Under the pieces are notes generated by a model, which did no database searches, was not told where the DNA came from, and saw nothing but the letters and a program-made list of their open reading frames with translations. A stretch of 64,000 bases of DNA from Pyrocephalus nanus (lineage: Eukaryota > Chordata > Aves > Passeriformes > Tyrannidae), in assembly GCA_038380795.1 (NCBI GenBank), contig CM076276.1, positions 11,236,001 to 11,300,000 on the forward strand. Direction: 5' to 3'. Numbering within the stretch: the stretch's first letter is position 1; every line of letters begins with the position of its first letter. The position numbers were made by a program, and so were the translations under genes. Below are positions 48,934-64,000 of the stretch, in pieces.

Positions 48934-48939
48934 AATAAA
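48934..48939 (+). terminator. Main candidate poly(A) signal, MAFK
   Basis: CCAATAAAGCATTTTCTGG is followed within 40 nt by T/G-rich sequence (GGTCTATGG, GTTTTGGAG), the usual arrangement for cleavage and polyadenylation. Cleavage is expected near 48,955. Confidence 0.65.
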
Positions 48940-48960
48940 GCATTTTCTGGTTTCAGACTT

Positions 48961-51900
48961 GCCCTGGTCTATGGTCAGCGTTTTGGAGCCTGAGTTGATC
49001 TTCAGTGGAGTGTTTTGCCTGTTTTTTGTGCTGCCTGTCCCCAGTGCAGCACACAGCTAGTTGCTGGCTGTGGTGCTGCGGTGAGCAGTGTGTTTTTTGG
49101 AGGCAGGCTGGACTAAGGCAAGTGGGATGGCAGCTTGGGCTGTTGCAATTGTCTGGCCCAGGCAGGCGGAGCCCGTCTCAGCCTTTCTGTGGTACTTTCT
49201 TGGGCTATTTGGAATGTGCTCAAGGGATAGCTCTGGTCTGAGCTGTTTGTCAGGTTGATCCCATTCTCAGACCACGTGTACCTGTTCCTAACCCAGGCTG
49301 TGCCTTTGTGCACAAGCAGTGGGTGTCTGTGTTAGCACAAGCAGGACTGACAGCTCAGCAGGCACCTGCCTGCAGTCGTGATGCTGAGCAAGGCCACTTG
49401 TGGCTCGGAGACACTGTGACCTGTCTCGCAGTGCTGGAGAGAGACACTCCTCTTTCTTTCTTTGGGTTGTGAAATATTCCTTCACTGTTTTCCTGTGCGA
49501 CCGCCTGTGAATAAACCCTTACATCAACACTTCATCTTTTTGCTTGTCCCTGTTGGGGCTTTAAAGGGGTGGCGGCTTGTACCAGTGAGCTCCCAGGGGT
49601 TGTGTTGGCTTTGAACCCCTATTCCAAGTGGTTGTTTTTCTTTAAGGGGCAGCTGAAGGGGGAAAACACTTGGCCATATTGACGCAATAGGTTGGAGGCA
49701 GACGGGTGTGTTGGCCAAAGCTGGAATTAGAGGTAGGGCAAAGTGGAGAGGAGCAGGGCTGAAAGGCTTTGTGTGTCAGCTGGTAATGGATGGTCATTAG
49801 GTGGGGCCAGGAAGGCTTGGCTGTGCAGGCAGTGGGTGAAGCCTGGGGGTGATTGCAGTCTCCCTGCAGAGCAAGAAAGGCATCATCAGCTGCTTCAGCT
49901 CCTGCCTGGAGAGAGGACAACAAGGAGCCAGTGACAAGGGAGAGGAGAGGGAGGTGGGGCAGTTGTGATTGTTGGAAGCATGGAGGAGCATTATTTCAGG
50001 AGGAAAAGGGCATCAGGAATGGTCCAGGTGGAGGTTCAGCAGTGAAAGGAAACTCAACCTTCACCATACTTACGGGAGAAGTCTTAGGGAAGGGTGAAGA
50101 GGGTGGCAAAAGCACAAATCCTGCTCTCTGGTGCAGGTCTGGCAGCTTGTTGCCTGTCAGCAGCTGGGCCCAGGGACTCACTGGTAGGTGTCAGCACCCA
50201 AAAAAAGAAGTGTCTGCCTCTGACTGGGTGCTGCATGGTGAGCAGCCATCTGTGAGAGCTGGCTCTCCTGTGGTGCCAGCAGCCACCTTCCTTCCCCTTC
50301 GCCTGTAGGGTGGCCAGCCCAGCTCCTGCAGGTGCAGTGGCAGGGCGTGCCCTGTGAGGATCATCCCTGGTATGAGTGGGGTGTAAACCTGCCTGACCCA
50401 AGCCCGAAAAGCACCAGGAGATCCAATAGCTGCAGCTCAGCCTTGCCCTTGGGGAAAGCCCGAGGACAAGTGACAACTGGAAAACAAATCTGCCGACCAC
50501 CAGAGCCTGCTGCTGGCAGTGAGAGACGCCTGTTCCTCCTGGGCTGCCTGCTGGCGTGGCTCCAGGCTCAGCAGGCTCCTGTGTAGGTCACCCGGGTGCT
50601 CGCCGCCAGCTTTCCCCACGTCCTTGTTGAGGAGGTGGAGGAGACGCATTAGCAGAGGAGCGCGGGACCGCATCCAGCCCACACCACCGCTGGCATTTCT
50701 GTTCCCCGTGGATGCGCTTTGACAGCGAAAGGGTTTGAGGGCTGTGACAGCGCCCAGCCTGAGCCGTCAGCTCTTGCCTGTCTCCCCTCTCCAAGAAAAA
50801 GGACGAGCAGGAGGCCCAGCTCACGCCGGCTGGAGCAGGGAGGGTGCCTGCTGCTGCTGCTGCCGTCGCGGCAGCCAGCTGGTGTCCAGCCCAGCACGGC
50901 TCCTTCAGGCTGGTATCACACTGCTGACTCGCATGAGTCACAGCTGACTTTTTTTTCCTTCCCCTCCTTGTTTGGCTTGCAAGAAGGATCTGTTTTACAT
51001 ATAATACAGTAATCAGGGCTTGACATAAATAGGCAAATGTTATTGTCTGCGGTGGGAATTGCACCTGCTGGCAGAGCAATGGAGGCAGCCCATTATGCAC
51101 CGGAGTCGATCATTTGTGCAGTGAAGTACAACCACGGTTCTTGCTGTGTTCTTGTGCAAGTCTTTATCTCAGCGGCTGCAAGTGCGTCGACAGATGTGCC
51201 ATCATCACCTTTGCAGTCTGTCCTCGCCCCGGGAGCCGGAGCAGCCTCTGCTCCTGCAGCTGTGGCCGTCGTCTCCCAGAGGGGTGAAGATCAAGATGCT
51301 CAGCTGAGATGTCCCTATTTCGGTGCTGGCTGCGTTACAAAGCCAAGCAGCCTCGTCCCTGAGCGTGGAGGCTGCACTTTGTGGGCAGGACAGTCCTGCT
51401 CCCAGGATGCACAGGATCCTGGATGAGTGCCTGGATGCGCAGAGCATATGGCTCTTGTTTATGGACCTCATTGCAGGATAAGTGGCAGCTGTCTCACCTG
51501 CCGAGCAGGTATGAGCAGCTTTGGACCACAGGGACTCACGAGACTGGCTGAGCTATAGGATGCTTGTGTGGAGTCTGGGCTTCAGCATGGTGAGATTTCT
51601 CCAAAAATCATCACCAGAGGTTGCCTTGTTGGTACTGTGGTCTGTGCTTAGCTTAGCTAAACCACATCTAGTGCCTCTGAAACCGCTGCATCCACATCTT
51701 AAACAACGGTTGGAAGAGGTGCTGTGCAAGGAGAGGAAGCAAGGGACATGCACATTCTTTGTGGAGTGAAAAAGATGAGCACAAATCCCATAGGAATGCC
51801 AAAATGTGCAGGATGCTGCGTGTGCAGGTATTTCTGCTGGGCCAGCATTGAGGGGCAGGGAGGACGTTAAGCTTAAGAGCATCAGCATTATAGCAGGAAC

Positions 51901-51965
51901 AAGCAGATCGTGGGCTCTGCTTGCTGAGCTCAGTGAAAATGCTTGCTCCGTGCTAGAAATTGCTG
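48961..51965. other. Intergenic DNA between MAFK and TMEM184A
   Basis: The two genes converge here. No exon, RNA gene or mobile element was recognised. A stretch at about 50,920–51,200 carries paired AP-1-like sites (TGACTCG, TGAGTCA) in moderately AT-rich DNA and is discussed as a candidate enhancer. Confidence 0.5.
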
Positions 51966-51971
51966 TTTATT
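51966..51971 (-). terminator. Candidate poly(A) signal, TMEM184A
   Basis: TTTATT on the plus strand is AATAAA on the minus strand. It is the first such signal I find downstream of the TMEM184A stop at 53369, implying a 3' UTR of about 1.4 kb. The evidence is only the hexamer and its position. Confidence 0.4.
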
Positions 51972-53368
51972 AGAAAAAAAATAAATAAAATCACTTAATG
52001 TTATGATTTACATTCTGCAGCTTAAGAGCAGGGGAAAGAAAGACCCAAATGCTTGGAGTTGTGTGTAACAGGGCTCCAAGCCTTACCCATGGGTTTGTTT
52101 GCCACATGACTGCAAATCTGAGGCTGTAGACTCACTCTCATCCTTCCACTACCCAGCTCCCACCCCAGACAGCAGCCCAAACAGTGCCTAGGTAAGTTCA
52201 CAGAGATCATCTGATTACAAGGGAATAGAAATCAGACTAAAAATGGCGGGGGGGTGTGGGGGGGAAACAGAGAGGAAATTTAACAGAAGGATGTGCACTC
52301 TCCGTCACTGATACAGGGAGAATCCCTCCATGCAGGCTCTTCCCCTACCAGTGGTCCTGCCCTGAGTGGTGACATCCCCCAGCACCTCTCTATCCTCACG
52401 GTGGTCACCCAACTGGGCTCAGCTCCCACCTGCCTTCCCATAGGTCAGGCAAAGCCCAGGGACCGGGAATAGTGAAGGGTTAGGAGGAACAGACAGTTCC
52501 CAGTAAATGAATTCCTACCACCACCAGTCACAGTCCGGTTCCCTAATAAAGACTCTGATAAGGAAGCTGGAATCCCTTTTAACTTCTGATCCATTCAGAG
52601 ATAAGCTGCTTTAGACATAAACAAGCGCTTCTGTCACCGGCAGCTCTCAGAAATGCAGCTGCAGATCTCTGATTAGCCCCAGTGAGGTCCCACCGTGCTC
52701 CCGGGGGAGTTACTCAGACAGCTGCATCCACATCTGGAGGGAGAAGATGACTTGCTCTTCCTCCACGGTAAAGGTCTTTTGCACAACTCTGTTAGGCTTT
52801 TCTGGGAGAAGGAAAGGGGAAAAGATGTAAAAATAAGGAATGACGTCTTTCAACCATTACCGGGTTTTGAGGTGAAGCGAAGTCACCTTCCTGGGCTAGT
52901 TTTCTCCACGGGGCCCTTGGAGATCATTTTTTACTCAAATTGGGAGAAACTAGAGCAGAACTGTGCTGAGAAAAGCATTTCTCTCAGGCCTCAGCACTGC
53001 TTAGAGGTAAGAGGAGAGCGAGGGCAGGTGGTCTGTCCTGCACCCTGGCTCCCCTCCCTGCCTGGCATCCCCCAGCGTTGGCACGGGGCTGGCAGAGAGG
53101 CACCAGCAGTGGGCCAGCAAAGCCCAGGCTGCAACACAGGGTCAAACACAGCCTCGTCTGTAACAGCAGGAGAGATGGGACAGCAGAAGCTGGCACTATT
53201 TGATTTAACCTTTCCCTGGGTTATTGCATCTTCCCTTTGAGAGACTGGCTTTTTGGGCAGAGTTCCTGGCTTCCCAGTGTACTGATGACCAGGTTGTCTC
53301 AGCCTTGAGGCTCCTCCCATTTTCATGGGTTTAAATCTTTCCAGTGTCACTGTCCCTTCTGATATCCC

Positions 53369-57672
<4,304 letters not shown>

Positions 57673-60600
57673 CTGCAGGGAGGGAGAAGGAAAGGGAGTG
57701 GTGCAGGAAGGCAGGAGCGAGGTAAGCTGGTGACAGGGAAGGTCCCAGCATGTTTCCCAGCCCACACAGAGTATACAAATCTGTGAGGTTCATCTCCTCC
57801 CCAGGGTTTTTCCAAGGTGTCCCTCAGCCAAACCAATGCATTTGCCATGATTTGGTCTGCTTCTCTGCTTCTTTCAGCAGAAAAATGCAAATGTCCTTCA
57901 AGAGCAGACCCTCTTTTCCCTGAGAAGGTCTATGCAGTCCACATATCTCCCAAAACACATGCTTTTCCTTCCCAGCCTTGCTCCTTGTTTTCTCAGGAAT
58001 AACTATCCAGCTTGAAAAGGAACAATCTGTGTACGTTTGTGCCCACGTGAGTTCACACTTGTGGCTCAGGACCCTTTTCGATCATAAACCAGAGATTTGA
58101 GGGTTAAACCCATCCCTCACCCAGGATAATAATAAGTCCTTTACCAACAAGCCATCAGGACACTTCCCTGGAACCCAGAAAACACTGGCATCCCTGCGGT
58201 CCCCCCCAAAATTTGGCTCCGTTCGTCATGTGTGGCCTGCTGTGGGCAAAGCTCGGGGCTGCCCAACGAGCCAGATATTTGGCATCACCCAGGTTCTTAA
58301 TCCAGCTATTTCAGGAGTGTGGGGGTGTCACTGTGCCAAGCAGTGCCAACCCCAAGACCTGAAGGGCAGCCAGTGGTCCCTCCTGCACCCAAATTAAGCA
58401 CAAGGGAGCAAGCCTGCCATGCCACAGGCAAACCTGCTGCCCTTTGGGGATGCTGGAGCGCTCCAGCATCTCCATGGTCAGTCTGTGCTCCTGGAAGCTG
58501 GTTGCCCCAAGGCATTCCTGGTTCAGAGGGTGGCTGGGCCATATGAGCACTGTGTACCCTGAGGCTCCAGTCAGCAAGGACCAACCTAATAATAAGCAAT
58601 TATTTATAGGGCAGCTTCATATCTCAAGGCCAACAGATGCATAAACTGCCATGTTTGGGTTTTCTTTCTGCTAATCTATGGAAAGCTGCTTTTTCCCAAG
58701 CATAACAATAGTGTTTTAAAAAAACAACAATCTGCGAGCAGAGCTCTAACAATATAGATGCTTCTCAGTGCATTGTTAATAAACAAATATTTTAGCTGCT
58801 GGGTAACTATCGCCTGGGGTAAAACTGCAAGCATGAACTGGAGAGAAGCATGAAAATATCTGCCACAGATAAGAGTGGTAGGGAATGACCTCGGTCCAAT
58901 TAAAAACTGAAAACAAACCAAAGCAAGAGCTCACCCTGCAGCTTTCTCTTCTGCCCTCTCCCCAAACCCCAACCTCACAGGAGAGAAAACTCAGCTGGTG
59001 TCAAATCAACAGCCCTAAAAATACCTTTTCCCTCCCCTCCTCCTGGCAGGAGTTGCCTGTAAGCGGAGATGCCGGGGCGGCAGAGTGCTGGCCAGGCCCC
59101 AGGAGCTCACCCGGCGTACCTGTGCCCACAAGTGGGGATGGCTGGAGGGAGAGCAGGGCAGTAGTGGTGTGGAGACAGCAAGGAGCCGGGCTTTTCCTCC
59201 CCGCAACCGTCCTGTGGCCCTGCCCTGGCCAGCAGGAAGAAGGATCCCAGGAAGGCTGGGGAGGGATCTGGTCTTTGGACAGACCACAGCGACACCGGAC
59301 CTGCCTTGTAAACATTAACAGGAGGACAGAGATAGCTCGTGGCACACGGAGGGAGACAAGAGCCTGGTTGTGCCCCATTCCCTAGTCACTCCTCTCTCTT
59401 TTTGGGGGCTGCCCTGCTGCTGGCTGGGACTATATGGCTGGATTTGGCCACTCTTTCCTTCTGCCATCGTGACAGAGCTGTATGAAAGCTCATTGTTCCT
59501 AGCTGTGCTTTTCTAGTCACTTTTCTAGTGACCCTGCCCACTCCCCAAGACATGGCAGAGAGCTGCACTCATTGCTAGATCTATTTAATTCTGTTTTCAA
59601 CCCAGCACTGTGCCACAGATGCTTGGCCTGAGACATCCCAACTCTTATGAGCTTTCCCAGCCATCTCGGTATGAGCACGGTGGCACCAGCAGCTGCTCCT
59701 GGCAGCCTCCCCGACATTGTCACACTCTGAACGTGGCAGAGCAAGTCATTAAAAGCAAAAGCCTCGGTGCCGCTTGGAGACAGGGCTCCCAGCTCCAGAG
59801 GTAATTAGATCCCGGCCGTGCAAGGTAGTCGGGCAATTCAATGCAGTTAGAGAGCCATTTACTTCCAAAACAAAGGCAGCAAGGAGACACAGGGAATAAT
59901 ATCAGCTGCAAAACTCAGCTCCTGGACGGGACTGCGCCAGTGCCACATCCAATCTGTCTGTTCTCAGACACCTTGCAGGTACCTGCCATGCAGCATCTAC
60001 CTGTTACACTCACTCCCTGGGATATTAGAGATGCCAGGTGAGCACTGAGAAGATAAACTGAGCAGTGAAACCCATATTAAGGCAGGCCACCTGCAAACAG
60101 GCATTTCACCTCACCAGGGATTCCCTTCTACCCGCAGGTTGCCAGAGCCTGGACTCCCAGCTCACATCCTTTCCTGTGTCCTGAAACACCTGGGACAAAG
60201 CCCCATCTCGGCGGCAGCTCCTGTGAGGTGGAGCAGTCAGAAAGGAAAGATGAGCCCTTGCAGCCCCCCACCAGTGCCTCTCAGATCCCTGACCCTCATC
60301 CCAGGAAGTGGAGCATCCAGGCTTAACCCCACCAGCACATGAGACATGCCTTTTATCCTGATTGCTTTCAGATAAAGCCAGGACAGCGGGTTATTTACCC
60401 TACCAGCCTCTCCACACCACTCCCAGGCCACCCAGGAGGAAGGACCTACAGCAAGCACACAGCAATGAACCGAGGCAGGGCAGCATCCAGCCCTCCTTAA
60501 AGCCCGTCTGGAGGACTGGATGACGCAGGCATAGAGCTCTTACAGCAGGTTCTGCCCCTCCAGCAGCTCCTACAGGTGCTCAGAACCAGTAGCTGGGCCA

Positions 60601-62654
60601 ACCTCTGGTCTGTGGGGGTGTCCCCAGCTGCTGTGCACCCCCCAGGGCCCCACTCACCCTGTGGGGCTCCTCCAGGAGCGGGTCTGGCTGCCGTGCCCCT
60701 GCCTCTGCATCCCCCGTGTCCTCCTCCACCTGCACCCGCGGGAGACTCCTCCTCCGGACACCCTCCCAGTGCTGCCCGCCTGCTGGCAGCGGGCCCTGCC
60801 AGTGCCCCAGTTACCTTTGCAACTCCCCGGTCCTGCCAGCACCCCACTCATCCCACCAGCACCCCACTCTGCCTGCCAGTGCTCCAGCTGCCCTTGGTGT
60901 GCCCCGGGCCCCGCCAGCACCCCACACCTTACCAGCACCTCCCTGGCGCTCGCTGTGCCCTGCTCACCCTGCCAAAGCTCTGCTTGCCCTCGCTGCGCCC
61001 CGGGCCCCGCCGGAGCTGGAGCAGCAGGTTGGGCTTTGTCTCCTGCAGAAAAGCCACCCAACTTACATTTCCAGTCTGCCACACTCGACACCCACGCCCG
61101 GAAAGCAAACACGGATGGAAAGCCTCGGTTCAGCCCAAGGCCGCTGCCCCCTGCCCGGCACACGTCCTGCGGCCGCGGGCAGGAGCTCTGCTGGGCCGGC
61201 AGAGGCAGCTCTCCTTGAAATTGGAATTAATCCCTACCTGGAGGAGAGCGATGACTAAAAGGCAGGCAGCTGGTGGCACCTTTTGCCTGTTGTTTGGAGC
61301 AGGCCTTCCCCCTGGTTTACTGCTGAGCAGAGAGGAGCAAAGTCAAAGGACCAATTGCTTGTGCTCCAATTTATCGTCCGTGGAAAGGCACCAAGGCAAG
61401 TCTGTCCTGGCTCCAAGCATCACATCGCAGAGATCCCCATGTCCTTTTCTCACCCACCACCCTAAGCAGACCTGGTGGCACACACAGCCAGGAAATGAAG
61501 GTGGTTAACTTGTGCTTGGCTTTCCAAAAGTTGCAGGAGATACAAAGAAAGAGCACCAGGATTTGGAATAGACATTGCATTTTGTGTTGGAAAAGAATCC
61601 CTACTAACAAACCAGGATTGACAATAACAAATTCCACATGCCTCTCTCAGCCTTCCTAGACAAAAAAAAAGGAGAAGTATAGAAGAGGGAAAATTTATAG
61701 TTATGACAGATGCAAACCTTTGATTCTTGGAAGCACAGTTTGGAAAATTATTTTTAGATAAAGCCTCTTGTCAAGGGCAGCCGGAAGCCTGCAGTGTTTG
61801 AGCGTATTTTTAAGAAAAGTTTCATTTCTCATAATCCCTTAAATGCTGTAAATAGCCCTTGTTTCAGAGAAGAGTCCTTTCGAAATCCATTTTCTGCTTT
61901 TCTACTTCTAGGGGATTTTTTAGCAACAGAAATGACCCAGCAGCTGGATCAACACAGGGCAGGCACAGGCTCTGTGCTGATTCTGCTGTACCAACAGCTC
62001 CTCCCTGCCCAGAATCCAAGACCTGGCCTCCGTCTGCACTGTCAGGTTCATAAGTGACAACAGAGTGTAACAGCTCACTTAAAAATTTACTACTTCTTGT
62101 AGGTAAGTAGAAACAAATGTGCTTTCCAAGCAAATGGCAAAAGTTTGGCTATTAAGCTTTGCCATCGACTCATACAACTTCATCTGACACTTTTTGTCAA
62201 TGACTCAGCAGAAACACCTTTGTGTAACCCCCCCCAAAACCCTCCGTCCTCAAGTCTCCTGTGACAGCTGCTCATTGCAGGTGGTCCAACCTATGGATGT
62301 TCTGCCTCTCTGTGCTGATACCACGTAATCCACTGGCAGAGATTATTTTGTCTTCTTCTCACCACTATTTTGGGTTCCTGTCTTCCACTCTGACATCAGC
62401 TTTCATGAAATTTGCAGAGCGTAATTATCTGCCTCTCTTTAAAATCAGAGTGAAAGTGGAAAATGGATTCAGACTACATCAGGAACTGACATAAGGACAA
62501 AAGCAGTCATACAGGACTCATTTCCTTAAAAACAGGCAAGAAAACCTTTCCCATTATGCAATTGTTGACTTTTTACCAAAGCTTGTATTTCAACTGAAGT
62601 GATTTTCACAGAGCAAAAAAGAAAACAGGTAAAATTAGATTTGTCAGTGTTTCT
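57673..62654. other. Region between TMEM184A coding start and PSMG3
   Basis: This should contain the TMEM184A 5' UTR exon(s) and promoter, whose position I cannot fix. A GC-rich degenerate repeat is at 60,780–61,040 and is listed separately. The rest (57,673–60,500 and 61,260–62,650) is unremarkable, with A/T-rich parts and no recognised gene, CR1 copy or RNA. Confidence 0.5.
60780..61040. repeat. Degenerate GC-rich tandem repeat (about 75–80 bp unit)
   Basis: Words such as GCCCCGGGCCCCGCC, CCAGCACCCCAC and CTGCCAGTGC return several times between about 60,780 and 61,040. Read on the minus strand, the repetition appears as GVLAGPGAHQGQLEHWQ then GVLAGPGSCKGNWGTG, which suggests a unit of about 75–80 bp with much decay. 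It is flanked by GC-rich DNA from 60,540 to 61,230. Confidence 0.55.
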
Positions 62655-62660
62655 TTTATT
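62655..62660 (-). terminator. Candidate poly(A) signal, PSMG3
   Basis: TTTATT on the plus strand is AATAAA on the minus strand, about 370 nt past the PSMG3 stop. It is a plausible end for a short 3' UTR. Confidence 0.55.
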
Positions 62661-63031
62661 CCCTCTGCACTGGGTGTTCCTCCTTTGTGGTACAGAGCAG
62701 CTACAGAGCTTGGCATCTACAGCTCCTGAGGACACAAGTGCAGAGCCGAGCCCTTTCCCAAATAAATGACCCACCCAACATAATAAAAATAACACTTCTC
62801 TTGTATGTTGAGACAATTGCTCTCGTCATGTCACTGACTATATGGACTGCAAACCTGTCCCAGTAACAAAACCCACAAATGTTCTACACAGTAGAGAAAA
62901 ATTCATCAAATTCCTCAGTACGTCCGAAACCACCACAAAGACATTCCATCATTTTCATTTCTTGTCCTTTTAAATAGGTGGTGATGAGTCATGGGCTCAA
63001 GATCATTTCCTTGAATCCAGATGGCACAACT

Positions 63032-63184
63032 TCACCACACTTGGCAACTTCGGATCACTTCCCGTAGAGCCTGTATTCCTTCCATGGTCTTGTCCTTTAA
63101 AGCCATGGCGAGAAGAACAGGTTTGTTCCCAGCTTCCTGCGACACGAACGCCACCAGGTTTTTGGCACAAACATGAACGAGGGG
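63032..63184 (-). CDS. PSMG3: Proteasome assembly chaperone 3, last coding exon (partial)
   Basis: PSMG3 (PAC3) works with PAC4 to assemble the 20S proteasome alpha ring in the cytosol. This exon codes the last 50 residues: PLVHVCAKNLVAFVSQEAGN, then a lysine-rich turn (ALKDKTMEG), and IQALREVIRSCQVW before TGA at 63032–63034. This matches the human C-terminus (LIHVFAKNLVAFVSQEAGN to LREVIRVCQVW). The acceptor is TGCTTTTCAG|CCC at 63184/63185, phase 0. The remaining ~70 N-terminal residues are not in the window, so their exon lies right of 64,000. The neighbours fit the known INTS1–MAFK–TMEM184A–PSMG3 order. Confidence 0.95.
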   Translation of the reverse strand, partial: PLVHVCAKNLVAFVSQEAGNKPVLLAMALKDKTMEGIQALREVIRSCQVW

Positions 63185-63840
63185 CTGAAAAGCAAAGGGG
63201 ATAGAGATGTACACTCCTATAGATGGGAGAGCCCTCCCACACGAGTTAGGAGAGGAAGAGTCAAGGAATGATGTCAAGAACCTGTTGATCCCGGACTTGG
63301 ACTGAGCATGGCATTTGCTGTGTGGTTCAAACACGGTCAGCAAAGCCAAGCCACAGGGCAGGGAACTTTAGAAACTCAACCAGCTTAAAAAGAAGAGTTT
63401 GGACCCATGAATGACAGCCACCCAAACCACTCTGAAGCAATTTAACTGGAGCTGCACAGGAACTGAGTTTAGCACTGTCAGGAAAACTTGGAAAGTCAGT
63501 GTGGAGAATCTTTCCTTCCATTAATCCTCCCACGCAAACTATGACACCAATATCCAATTATATGAAATGCTGTGGATCCAGACATCTTTATTTCCATCAG
63601 AGCCAGACTTCTAAAGAGGTCTGCAAGTACAACCTTTTGTTTAAAAACCTGTTCTGAAGAGGGGATGTTCCGCTGACTAACACTGGAAAAAACCCTGTTA
63701 TTTTTACAGTTCCTAGAGAATTCCTGTGTAAGAGGCATGTTGCTTATTTTAATAGAATAATGAAAACCAGAAATAAGTAGTGAGGCTGAAGAAGGGAAGA
63801 GATATAACCATCCTTGTAAGGCTTCCTTAACAAGAACAGA
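63185..63840 (-). other. PSMG3 intron (part)
   Basis: DNA between the last PSMG3 exon and the CR1 fragment at the right edge. I looked for the PSMG3 first coding exon (it would end near LLGQDE) and did not find it. Nothing else is recognised. Confidence 0.6.
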
Positions 63841-63841
63841 C

Positions 63842-64000
63842 TAGAACAGCACTGACTATTTCAGTTGGAAGGGCCCTACCATGATATCTAGTCCAACTGC
63901 CTGACCCACTCATAGCAGACCAAGTTAAAACATTATTCAGGTCATTGTCCAAATGGCTCTTAAACACTGACAGGCTCAGAGCATCGACCCCCTCAAGCCT
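63842..64000 (-). repeat. CR1 LINE fragment at the right window edge
   Basis: Reverse-oriented CR1: the plus strand reads CAGTTGGAAGGGCCCTACCA, then TCTAGTCCAACTGCCTGACC, and TGTCCAAATGGCTCTTAAAC with ACTGACAGGCT. These are the standard avian CR1 3' words. The copy continues beyond position 64,000. Confidence 0.9.

Larger units (their letters stand above)
44480..48960 (+). other. MAFK: MAFK 3' UTR
   Basis: From the TAG stop to the last good poly(A) signal there is no other gene. The stretch contains A/T-rich parts typical of a regulated 3' UTR: 46,075–46,140, a TATATA-rich part at 47,447–47,485, a TTTTG repeat at 47,785–47,845, and an A-rich part at 48,525–48,585. A human-like long MAFK 3' UTR is expected from the family; the extent here is inferred. 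Confidence 0.6.

Noticed and set aside
52545..52550. AATAAA on the plus strand as a MAFK poly(A) signal
   Set aside because: It lies 3.6 kb past a good signal and inside the likely 3' UTR of the convergent TMEM184A gene.
60576..61508. A 310-codon plus-strand open frame
   Set aside because: It covers the degenerate GC-rich repeat. The Pro/Ser/Ala-rich reading shows no domain, and repeats explain its length.
63241..63760. A possible PSMG3 first coding exon
   Set aside because: No stretch on the minus strand resembles the PSMG3 N-terminal part; the open frames here have no match to it.

Overview
The window is vertebrate nuclear DNA, almost certainly from a bird. The genes are compact and intron-rich. 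Several CR1 LINE fragments carry the avian hallmark tail (repeats of the ATTCTRTGAT type). GC-rich CpG islands lie at the promoters. The gene order INTS1 – MAFK – TMEM184A – PSMG3 is the one I know from human 7p22.3. The species cannot be named from the sequence alone. I see no bacterial, viral or CRISPR content.

Layout. Positions 1–19,589 (minus strand) hold the first 35 coding exons of INTS1, the largest scaffold subunit of the Integrator complex. Its last ~500 residues lie off the left edge. Positions 20,515–31,340 (minus) hold a complete 19- or 20-exon glycoside hydrolase family 31 gene, a GAA-like acid alpha-glucosidase with an N-terminal membrane anchor, a trefoil domain and an intact catalytic centre. 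It sits between INTS1 and MAFK, where human has no such gene. Positions 31,341–34,450 are intergenic, with a ~700-bp CR1 copy and a purine-rich GATGAG-type minisatellite. Positions ~34,590–48,960 (plus) are MAFK: a CpG-island first exon, an 8-kb first intron, two coding exons (156 aa) and a ~4.5-kb 3' UTR. Positions ~51,966–57,672 (minus) are TMEM184A (8 coding exons, 422 aa). Positions 57,673–62,640 are intergenic, with a degenerate GC-rich repeat near 60.8 kb. Positions 62,640–64,000 (minus) hold the last coding exon of PSMG3 and part of its upstream intron, ending in another CR1 fragment.

Exon borders were set by hand from GT/AG sites, and reading phase was checked across every junction. 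All chains close without a frame break, which is the strongest support for these gene models. The genes do not form one pathway. INTS1 acts in RNA polymerase II transcript processing, MAFK in bZIP gene regulation, PSMG3 in proteasome assembly, TMEM184A in membrane/vesicle biology, and the GAA-like enzyme in alpha-glucan hydrolysis. The most interesting items are the extra GH31 gene with its cryptic in-frame first exon, an NF-E2/MARE site inside the MAFK promoter island, and possible alternative MAFK first exons in its long intron.
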